Of a stretch of 64,000 bases of DNA, positions 50,006 through 59,587 are shown piece by piece; position 1 is the stretch's first letter; each line of letters begins with the position of its first letter. A program made the position numbers and the translations under genes. The stretch comes from Trichuris trichiura. Lineage: Eukaryota > Nematoda > Enoplea > Trichinellida > Trichuridae. Below the pieces are notes generated by a model. It saw nothing but the letters and a program-made list of their open reading frames with translations. It was not told the origin of the DNA and ran no database searches. The DNA lies in the NCBI GenBank assembly GCA_037903355.1, contig JBAJFE010000039.1, positions 62,001-126,000 of the forward strand, read 5' to 3'.

Positions 50006-51811
50006 CTATATTAAGCCTTTCCGGAACATAACCGAAATAGGAGAATTGTCAGGTTCCCATTGCAATGTCTCTGAATCTTTGGATGCTAAAGAAGCAGTTT
50101 CACTGCGCAGTAATCTCGGAAACCTACCTTGAGAATTGGCAATCATTGCTTTGGAATTATACGCGCTCCAGTGCATGGTCTGACATAATTACGCATAGAC
50201 AAAGAAGCTGTACAGTAAATCATTTACCATTCCAATAAAGTCTTTGCGCAGCAACCATTCTTCAAAGGACATGAAAGCAGGGCATCTTCGCCAAGCATTA
50301 TATGCCTTCCGTTTTTCCGGGTCACTTAAAACTTCTTTTGCCTGGCTCAAGGCAGCAAAATGCGCGTCTGCAACGATAATCATGTTCATCTGTTCCCAAG
50401 AATGATACCATTTACGCGTATTGCCTGTCTTGTCCGGATGCAAACGAAGTGCGCGAGCTCGGTACTCGGCAATTATTTGCTCAGTCTTAAAATGACACAA
50501 CAATGAAGGAAAACAGGGATGACAAAAACCGTAAACAAAATATACTACTATACGTTTTCGGTTAACATTCCGTTTTTCATATTGTTCGTAAGTAAATGCA
50601 GTATACGTGGTACATAGAAGGTATTTGTAGTAACTACACAGGCAGCACGCATTTGTGCTATATGCAGCATGCACGCAGTCCATGCTGCCTACACATTACA
50701 TAATGTTTGCTCTCCATAGTTTATACAACATACAGCTAATATAGAGGTTGTATATCGTATAAATGCAGGATATGGAATTCGCGGGATTCACGCAGTACAC
50801 TTTGCCAATAAGCAGAATATCTGCGAACCCCACGGTTTCAATGGTACTATGGTATACGTGTAGTACGCGTATTGTATGAACTTGCATTTGAAAAATATTT
50901 ACGTTAAATGTAATTTCTACGTCGTACAAATTGCTTATATAACTAGAATAGGTACGGCATAAACGATTTCTATGGCGTAGAAGCAGTATCTCTATTATAA
51001 GTATTTGCATAGTGGGAAAATTTGGTGTGCTATGAACACAGTATATACCGTTCATAAGTAGGATACTTGTAATACGCAGGGCTTAAAGCTAAAATTGCAG
51101 CATATGTAGCACATATGCATTTACTTACAGAACATATTTATTCCATTTATGGTATGGATGCGGTATACTGCATGTGTACCGTAGAGATGCTATACTCTTT
51201 TTTTATAAGCAGTGTATACTACGTGTATGCTACAGCCGCCATAAACATTCGTTCCGTGCAATGATGTGCACCTTAGACGTTATATATATACACACAAATA
51301 CGCTGACCACCAAAGTGAAGATAGCATTAATCGGAGTACCAACTATTGTTATTTCTTGATTAAAATGCAATAAAACAGAAGCAATCGTTTCGCCGGATGT
51401 ACTGTAATAACGAAAAGGATAGTGATTATTGCCTACAACTGGATTTCAGTAAAACAGATTTGCGCCAACAGCGGTTAAGAGCAATATAGCGAGAACATAG
51501 AATATAACTTATTTTAGCAAATATCTTTTTTTATGAAAATATTGCAAAGGAAGCTAAATCAGTTATAGCACATCAGATACTGCTGCATAGTAGCTCAAGA
51601 AAAGCGTAGTGACGAACAGCTCAAAGTTATTAGATTTTGAAGGAACTTCTTGCATTCACTAAGCACATGTCACACTTAATTTTAATTTAAGAAACAAAAA
51701 TTGGAGAGGAAAAAAGGTTCTATGTCATACACTGGAGGTCTCATCGCAACCCAAAATTGCATAATAGTCATTGTCCAAGTCGTTCGAACCGGTTGCAATT
51801 TCTTCATTCAT
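50006..51811 (-). CDS. DNAJC12: DNAJC12-like J-domain cochaperone
   Basis: DNAJC12 is a small Hsp40 cochaperone; in vertebrates it assists folding of aromatic amino-acid hydroxylases with Hsp70. Five exons join in phase: 51811-51731, 50485-50416, 50367-50228, 50179-50128 and 50085-50006, giving 140 residues. Exon 1 reads DNDYYAILGCDETSS; exon 2 has EQIIAEYRARALRLHPDKTG with the HPD motif. Exon 3 has LSQAKEVLSDPEKRKAYNAW and RRCPAFMSFEEWL, exon 4 TMHWSAYNSK and exon 5 LQWEPDNSPISVMFRKGLI. The MHW and W..D.P...FRK tail motifs separate DNAJC12 from other J proteins. The acidic linker of the human protein (198 residues) is shortened. Intron 1 is about 1.25 kb and has unusual sequence; the others are 42-48 bp. 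Confidence 0.92.
50530..51280. repeat. Alternating purine-pyrimidine-rich region in DNAJC12 intron 1
   Basis: Words such as GTATAC, TATACG, TGCAGCATGCACGCAG, GTACGCGTATTGTATG and ACATATGCAT recur every few tens of bases. CA/TG/TA steps dominate. No fixed unit could be read by eye. It differs from both flanks and fills much of an otherwise tiny-intron gene. Confidence 0.5.
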
Positions 51812-53088
51812 TTATGAAAGCTTGTTTAAAGGGCAAGATGTAGCGAGGAACAAACAACTTCGGTGTCAGAAACTCCAAGGAGACACAACATTAAAACAAT
51901 TTATACGGAAGAGGCATACTGTTGTTCAATGTGATATTCAAGCACTCTTAACCAAAGTTATCTCTTAAGTGTTTCAATAATTTAAATTTATTCAGTTTTG
52001 TCGCTCAGCTTGATGAAAATTTCTTTACCTAAACTCGATTAGAACAACAGGTCGACCATTTTCGGTAAAATGTTCAGACTACTACTCCATAGCATACTGT
52101 AAATAACTTTCTTTGCTTTTCTGTCATTTTTTCAACGAAGTGCTCACCTTGCTGAACTTCAAGTGCTGCAGTACTTTTAAGGACTGCAATTGGGTTTTTA
52201 ACCTCTCAGCGCTCTCCAGGATAGTACTGCGCTGTTCGTTGCAAGCCCAATCAACGCGATTGAATTTGCCGCAGGTTTTAACTTGACGCGCGGCTGCATA
52301 CGTCTTGTTGCAGACATTTTGCTGCGTACATATCTCTGCAAGGAATATCATCCTTGCATTTCGCAGTGGGATACTTTCACCTTACCTGCTTCGTGGCCAC
52401 AGCACAGCTTCTTCTGAACCAGTAGTGAAGAAGCACTTCCCGCCAAGGGGCATTCCTTGGCTTCATTGCCTTCTATTCCCCCCGATAGATTCCCACTGTT
52501 GATTCATTACCCAGTACACGGTTTACATTTTGCTGCGGCTAGTTTTACTGTCTTATCGCCTTTGGTTGGTCAGCCACAGTTTATTCGTGCTATGCCAAGG
52601 CCGTTGGTTTTCCACGTTGTTCTACAGCCATCCTTTCAGGTTCATCATCCTGTTTCGCCACCCCCTTTCCGTCCATATTGATTGAGTTCCCTTATAAAAG
52701 GTGGCTTCTAATCCGCACAACTCAAACAGTAAATAATAAATACAAACCTCGCTGCGAAGTTTGTAATAAATAAAAAATGTAAACTTGACTAAATCAAATG
52801 AATCCGAAAAGCATGTTTATCTCACGGCTGTTAACTCGGTAATTCACAATTACAAGCTACGTAAGCCGAATAGCATATTTGTTTCGATTGGCTAAGCCGC
52901 TCCACCCATAGCCATTTTAGCAACTGAAAACTTAATGCAAAACAGCAAGTGACAAAAAACCAGTGCGCTGAAAGTTATGAAACGCGGGACCTTTACATTT
53001 TAAGCCTAATGTAAATAAGAAAAAAATACATATTGTTCCTTCCAACGGGGGATAATTTTAATTTACCTAAATACAACCAACTTTTAAT
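51812..53088. other. Region between the DNAJC12 start and the SRP72 3' end
   Basis: No gene can be assigned. A plus-strand frame at 52457-52681 is proline-rich (HHPVSPPPFRPY at its end) and a minus-strand frame at 52124-52351 has spaced cysteines (CTQQNVCNKTYAAARQVKTC). Neither matches a family I know. A TATAAAAGG occurs at 52693. Confidence 0.4.
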
Positions 53089-56000
53089 TCACCATCGGCC
53101 AGCACCGCCGCCACCGCCCTTTTTCTTCTTCTTTGGTTTCTGTGGAGCGGGATGCATTTGCCGTGGACCAACAGGTTGCTGCATTTGTCTTGGCGATGAA
53201 GTTACTTCAGGCTGGACAACTACCTCCCTAAATATGCACTTGCTAAATAAGGGCAATATTTACCGTTTTAAATTTTGGATGCAGATTGTTCCGCAAATAA
53301 GAAATGGTCACAAACGTACACAGCAAAAGACAAACAAAACCAGTTGAAAACCCAGCTATCAATGAACGAAATTCGTGCTCACTTAAGGAGTGAGCGTAGA
53401 CTTTATCATGACATGAAGTCACGAAAGACTTACAAAAACTTCAAGTGTGGTCACAAAGACAGACACGAAAAACAAGACAATAGATTTCAAGTCGCAATTT
53501 TCAAAGAATTCGATATTGCCTATGGCGGCACATTGGTCAATCCGTCCACTTCTTCATCGCCTAATGCAGCAGCTTACCCGTTGCACAGTATCAGGTTTCT
53601 TTTTTAAAAAAAGTCTGAGCTTTCGTATTACGCTCAAGCGTTCTTCAGAGTATTTTTTTCCTTAAATCTTTTCGAAAAGTAGTAAATCATGCAGTATCCT
53701 TTGGAATACTGCATGACCAAACTGAACAGTTCAACCTCCCTAACTATCCATCCTCTAACTCATTCGTTCGTGCCTAGTGAAAAAATCTTTACAAAACGGT
53801 ACGAATTGACGAACCTTATCCGGCGTGAAACCAAATGAAAATTGCTGACAGAAAAATATAACGTACGTTTCTGATGTAACAGCTCCCTGCGTTCCTCTGC
53901 TGATATCTCGGTCTTTTCCGCGCTTATCCTTCTTCTTACGGTATCCAGACCGCTCATAACGGGGCAACCAACGCTCCGGATCGGGAGGTTTATCCGGATC
54001 AAAATTCTTTGGCAGTTTGACTTCAAGCAAATGGCTTACATTATTTAAGAACTTAAACCCCAGCTCAGTCGCATACTTTTACGCTTGCGCTTTTTCCGTT
54101 TCGGAACAGCGGCATTGGCGTCCGCTTTCGGTGTTTCAGCTCTTGCGCTACGCTTCACAACATACTTATTTCCGAGCGCAAGCCAACTAGTGTTTTCTAA
54201 TGAATCAACGTCTATTCCTGACGTCAGTTCCTCTACTGATGTCAAATTTTGGCACAGTCTAAAATATTCACTTCTGTAGTATTGAGGAAATGCATAGTAG
54301 GTTTATGCCACCAAAAAACAACATGAATGCATGAGCCTTTAAGCTGAATTAATCAACAGTGCATTCAAAGAGAAAACATTGAAAGCTGAAGGAGTAAATA
54401 AGCAAAAAAAGAACGAGTACGTACTCTTTTGCTTTGCTTTCATCAATGACCATGTATATATCGATCATGTGAGCCAAAACGTTAACGTCATTTGGTCTCA
54501 ACTGCCTCAACTGGTTCAAGCAACTCAAAGCAGCCTGATGATCGCCTGTCTGCGTATAAATCGAAGCGCATAACTCCAGAAGGGCGGTCATCATATCTGT
54601 ATCAGTTTGATTTCTTTTTTGAAGTTCGCTGAGAGCCGTGGAAAGAAAACTAGAAGCCTTATCTGTGCCAACAACTTCGCAAAGAGGTATCAAAACGCTT
54701 AGCACTCCAGCAGTGAATGTGCTCTCGCCCATTGACGAAAGCAGATCAAACGCGGCATCATAATTTTCTAAAATATAAGCACAACCAATCCCGACTTTCG
54801 GAACCAAATTTGGGTTGCTGCGCATCTACCTTGATTCAGGTATGCTTGGGCAAGAGCTAAGCAAATGACCAAAGAGTAAGCACTTTTATCAGCGCCGTAC
54901 AATTCTTTTAACTTTTGTTCAATTTGACTAGGCGTCCCGCGCACAGACAACACAGCCATTTCGCATAATGCAGCCAGGTCTTCTTGACCGTATACCTTTC
55001 TCAGTGCTTGAATACCGCATTGAGCAACTTCAAACTGAAACAAACCGAGAAACTAAGCACTTCAATCTAAAACGAAAGTAAACATACGAAGATAAAATAA
55101 AAAACAATACGTTGACCACATGACGTCATTTCATGAAATAAAGTTGAGTGTATTGATTCTGTACAATTTTCCTAATAATCGCTCATCCATCCATTGGTAG
55201 AGCAGTTGTTTCGTTTAATTACAGATATTAACACAGACAAAAAACGGGAAAAGCCGTAGAAGATCTACCAAACCACAAAGTTTAACATTAAGGTAAATTC
55301 TGTATATTGACGCATAATTCTACGCAAAGTTTACCCTAAAGCGTCCTATACTTATTTTACAAAAACAGCCATCTTTGAGACTATTATAAACTGCACAAAA
55401 TGGGTTTGAAGCTAACTTATAAAAAAAATTGTGTTGATTGGGATAAATTAGTGAGATTACGAAAGATAAGTCGAAAGCCATCAGTTTTACCTGTCCACCT
55501 AGGATCGATATAAGCGTACTGTTCAAGCAAATCACTTCCTTCTGTCTTGAATTCAGCTGCTTTTCAACTTGAGCAGTTTGGCACGTTTTCATTTTCTTCC
55601 TTGAATCAAACACGTTTTGATCTTTCCGAAGACAAACCAGATTGTTTAGGATGACAGCATGTACTGCCGGAGCAGCAGCCCTAAAATAAAAGTAGCCCCA
55701 CTTAATACCACAGAATACAGGGTACATAATCACAATACTTGTTTTTAGCCAACGCATTAAGCAGCTCAAGTGCACCTTCTGTATCCCCTCTAACCAACAA
55801 GCAGTAAGCAAGTTGGACTCTACAATAGGCTTTAGTTGAAACGTTGTTCTTTTGCGAAAATATTACTTGATGATACAAAGTTCTTCTTCTATCTCTTCTT
55901 CAGTCGCATCTTGTTGCATCAGATTTTCTCGACACACGTCTGCGAACGAGTTACAAAGCAGATGGTCTAGTGGGTTACTATACCTTGTGCTTCAAGCAAA

Positions 56001-56817
56001 CGTTTCTCAGCTTTTTGAAAATCCTTTTTAGCAATTTGAAGGCAGGCATCATTGTATAGCTGTTCGTACGACAACGGATTGCACTCAATATCCTAAACGG
56101 ATATTATATAAAAACGTACACAAATCATTTGAAGTTCAACAAGTTTATATGAAGGATCTTTGTACTGCAGTTCGCTCAAGATGGCGCACATATTCGCTTT
56201 TCTCTCTTCGTCATAACCATCCGTACTGTTCTTTAACACTTCCGACAAATATTTGCACGCCTCAGCATATTCCTCCTTCCTGTATAACTAAACAACCAAA
56301 GTTACGCTATCAACATGTAAATGCTGATTATTTCGAAGCATTCCCTACTATAACCAATGAAATTATAATGAAGCATTACCAGCTGAGCGAGCAACTCTTT
56401 GCTTTTTAAGTTCGCTGAATCCATGCTAAGGCGAAGTGTTTTCTCCGCTTCTTCCAACCGCCCGAGCCTGTACTCGCAATAGGCCTTTTCAAAAGCCATA
56501 ACACTAACACATAGCAATCGTGAGCAGGAAAACGACAACTACACAAATTACTTTTCCAAATCGCTAGTCGCGGAAATCATATTCAATGCATCTTCAAACT
56601 TGGACAACTGCATCAACGAAATCACATTGCATTGTAGAGCGATTGGGTCATTCTTATTTATGCTCAAGACTAGAATTCGTCATGGAAGAAAGGAAAGCCA
56701 AGAGCACCTACTTTTTGAACAAGTCTTTAGGGCGCGATCGTAGGAACCATTCTTCTCGCATTTTTTCAGTTCCAAATAAGCCTGACGCAAAACTTGGTCG
56801 GAATCTTTTTCACTCAT
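53089..56817 (-). CDS. SRP72: Signal recognition particle subunit SRP72
   Basis: SRP72 binds SRP68 and 7SL RNA in the cytosolic signal recognition particle. The start at 56817 gives MSEKDSDQVLRQAYLELKK and NGSYDRALKTCSK. TPR-like exons follow: AFEKAYCEYRLGRLEEAEKT (56.48 kb), AVILNNLVCLRKDQNVFDSR (55.63 kb, family signature KDQNVFDS), KQLNSRQKEVICLNSTL (55.54 kb), DHQAALSCLNQLRQLRPNDV and NVLAHMIDIYMVIDESKAK (54.5 kb). The RNA-binding region has LPKNFDPDKPPDPERWLPRY and ERSGYRKKKDKRGKDRD, then GTQGAVTSET (53.9 kb). The last exon is basic and glycine-rich and closes with KPKKKKGGGGAGRW and a stop at 53089-53091, like the KKKKGGKGGW end of the human protein. A half palindrome sits in the intron at 55.15-55.27 kb. 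Some exon ends between 55.8 and 56.7 kb are not resolved. Confidence 0.95.
55150..55270 (+). mobile_element. Half copy of palindrome family B in an SRP72 intron
   Basis: GATTCTGTACAATTTTCCTA is followed by CGCTCATCCATCCATTGGTA, GAGCAGTTG and an outer arm with ATTACAGATATTAACACAGA. It matches the right-arm order of the complete copies and has no left partner. Confidence 0.65.
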
Positions 56818-57900
56818 TATATAGCCCCTACGATCATAAAATGAGACGGAGGCTTGAGAAAAGGAATAAACCGCGTTCGCAATGTCTGACAAGGAGAACG
56901 TAAGCTGGCGGAAAATGAAACGACAAACATGCAATTAAGTAATAAAGAACATGCAACTTACAAAGTAAATTATTAAAATTTTTAAGAAAGAGTTTTCTTA
57001 CGGCTACCTGTCTTGCCCGCTGTTGGTTTCTGAAATAGCCAAAGCAAATGCCCTACCAACGGATGGATGAGCAGTTACTAAGAAAAATTCGAAAGACGAT
57101 AGTTGTCTCAAACCAAATAAGGACAATGTCAGTCCCGAAAGCTCCGGAAATGTAAGATTGTTCTGAATTTTTCTTAATAACTGCTCATCCATCCGTTGGT
57201 AGGGCACTTGCTTTGGTTATTTCAGAAACCAACGACGGCAAGACAGAAAGCCCTAAGAAAACTCTCGGAACCGTTAAAAAGCATCCAGTGTTTAATTATT
57301 AGAATTATTACCTTTTCAGAAAATAAATGCTGCAGGGGCTACAGTTTAAAACCTAAATAATCATCAACAGAGCATTTATTCATGTTACAAATAAAAGGAA
57401 AAAATAACAGGCATAATTAATAGACGCGATAAGCAGAAACCCAACTACAAAAAAGCAATAAAACTTAAACGCAGAGTGAACCATAACGTAATCTTAATAT
57501 CGCCAATTCACTTCACAGTTGTCTGTTACAGTAAAACGATGAGTAGGTCACTAAGTATTCACCATCCTACGCACTTTTACTCTTAAGTTACTGTGTACAC
57601 CTTATTCAAAAGATAAACTTTTTTCCGTGTCTTCTATCGGAACCGGCGCAACAACTTGCCATAACCTTTTTTAATTTACAGTAAACTTTAATATAGCCTT
57701 ACCATTGCTGTATTAACCGCTGCGTTCTCTTTGCTGTTGTCCAAGGTCTGTAGCCAAAGCGTGCAGAAAAGAAAGTTAGTCAGCTTAGGTAAATTCTCGC
57801 AGCATTGTGGAATGCAATGTTTTGCATTCAGCAATTTATGTAGTTGAAAAATTGCTCATACGACTACATCAGCGACAGTGGAAACTATTATTGATAATAT
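56818..57900. other. Upstream flank of SRP72
   Basis: No gene is seen. A complete family B palindrome lies only about 190 bp upstream of the SRP72 start codon and so within the likely promoter. The remainder is AT-rich. Confidence 0.5.
57007..57246. mobile_element. Palindromic miniature element (family B), complete short copy
   Basis: Both outer arms are present: CTGTCTTGCCCGCTGTTGGT on the left and the complement of CCAACGACGGCAAGACAG on the right. CCCTACCAACGGATGGATGA and TCATCCATCCGTTGGTAGGG pair exactly in the middle arms, then AGAAAAATTC and GAATTTTTCT inside. The centre has CCCGAAAGCTCCGG but its CTGANGA half is decayed. Total length is about 240 bp, with no coding capacity. Confidence 0.85.
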
Positions 57901-59165
57901 ACATTTTTAAAAGCTCTGAAAACAAGATTTCTGATGTTCAACAGTTTCTTGCTTGCTTGGATCGCAAGACTACTATGCTGGGTCAAGAGAACGCAGTGGG
58001 TATAAGACGTTGCCGCATCGACAGGCCGTGCCATCACCACGGTTCAACGCTGTTGTATGGTTGGTTCAACGCTGCTAGTATGCTGCTCGCCGCCTTTCTT
58101 TTTAGCATTCCTTCGAAAATAGTTATTATAATGCTCCTTTCTCCAATAAGTACCCTTCTATCCAAACTTTCTCCCAGAGAAGGATTCACACACCACAAAA
58201 ATTCTAGAACTGTGTCAAAGATGCAGTAGAACTGAGTTTAACAAGCACCCTTCGACAACCGGCGAACTTCAGTGTAAAGTAACAGGCGATTGAAGTCTTC
58301 ATCATTCTGTTCACAAAGCTGTCTGAATAATCTCTCATTCAGCGATTTACTTTTGATGTTATTAACCGCTGTAATAACAAATTGGAGTTAGCGGCTTAAT
58401 CGTTCGCTCAAGCGTCTTGCGGCTAAATGCTGTCGGTGAATGACGCAATGAACCTCCAAAAGGCCAGGAACGACTTGCTTCAAATGTGCGAGAAAACCGC
58501 GGTAGCAGCCAACCATCGGTTGCCACAGCAACTATGTTCGCCATAGGGATGTTGTTATCCTTGAAAAATTTTTCTACATCAAGGAATGTGGTCTCTCTTC
58601 TTGTATCTGTCTCCAATTGTGTGGCAAACAGCTGTTCCTGCATCAGGACTTCATCCTTTACGAATCTGACATAAGCTAATAATAATGCTTCATTGTTAGA
58701 AAAGATCGATTCAACAAGCTGCAATGAAAAATGCGTTGCTCTCAAGAAGTCCCATAGAATGCGTTCTACGTCGTTACCCATTTCGTCAATCCTTCCTTGC
58801 ACTGTGTCATTGCTCAAAAGTATCCTTCTGATTATTTCAGTTGGTGACAAGTGCAGTGTACGGTCTGGATAACTTCGCTGATCACGGGAAGCGACAGTTT
58901 TTCCCCAATGTTATGTGGCTTCCCACATTTTGCGATCAGTAACGAAATGTTCTAAGACGCACGCTGGCCATCTTTATCCTTTTCTGGTGCCGATGACAAC
59001 ATATGTAGCAATGTTTTCCTTGTAAGGAATTTGTGGCGAAGCGACTGAAAGTAGCTGATGCTCTTGTCACGCATGTCTGGATGTATTTTATTAATGTGGT
59101 CTTGTAGCCTCGATGGCTTCATAGATTCATTCAAAAACATTCTACCACAAATCAAACACAGAGGT
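57900..59165 (-). pseudogene. hAT transposase fossil (BED finger and core, ZBED5-like)
   Basis: Reading down the minus strand from 59165: a BED-type zinc finger (CLICGRMFLNESMKPSRLQD, HINKIHP), NISLLIAKCGKPHNIGEKLS, LSNDTVQGRIDEMGNDVERI, EALLLAYVRFVKDEVLMQEQ, LFATQLETDT, FFKDNNIPMANIVAVATDG and then SLNERLFRQLCEQNDEDFNR (58.3 kb) and FYCIFDTVLEF. This is the order of domesticated ZBED5/SCAND3-like and related hAT transposases. At least one in-frame stop (Tyr to stop before NISLL), a frameshift near 58.85 kb and another near 58.37 kb make it dead. It ends abruptly at about 59.17 kb, where a second hAT piece begins in the opposite orientation. Confidence 0.85.
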
Positions 59166-59176
59166 AGACCCTACGT

Positions 59177-59587
59177 CCAGCGCAGGCGAAGGAGAGATGG
59201 AATTGCGGGAAGAACTGATAGAACTACAAAGCAACGAGGACTTGAAAGTGAAGTTGAAAAGCGGATATTAGCAGTTTTGGCTACAGCGCAAATTAAGGGA
59301 ACTGTATCCGCCAATATGGGCTACTGTGGAAAACTTCCTTATTGCGTTTCCATCATCTTAGCTAGCAGAATGCGGATTCAGCGCGGTTACGGAGCTGCTA
59401 AGTAGCAAGAGAAATCGGCTGGATATAGTGAATCGAACCGACCTTATACCGATGGTGACAAAGATGCAGCCAAGGATTCAATCTGGTTCGTTGTCACTAC
59501 AATTCTGTTTGGTGTGGGTAAAAAAGCAAATAGACGCACATTCATTATTTTTTTCGGGAAAGGCTAATGAATGCTTCTTGCTTATGT
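59177..59587 (+). pseudogene. hAT transposase C-terminal fossil, opposite orientation
   Basis: The plus strand reads ELREELIELQSNEDLKVKLK, QFWLQRKLRELYPPIWATVE, NFLIAFPSS, then after a stop LAECGFSAVTELLSSKRNRL and TKMQPRIQ. This is the C-terminal dimerisation region of the same transposase class. Two stops stand where the family has sense codons. It abuts the N-terminus of the minus-strand fossil, so the two cannot be one intact element. Confidence 0.8.

Noticed and set aside
52124..52681. Possible small gene with spaced cysteines (minus) or a proline-rich end (plus)
   Set aside because: The two readings conflict and neither can be tied to exons or a family; left as a note in the intergenic entry.
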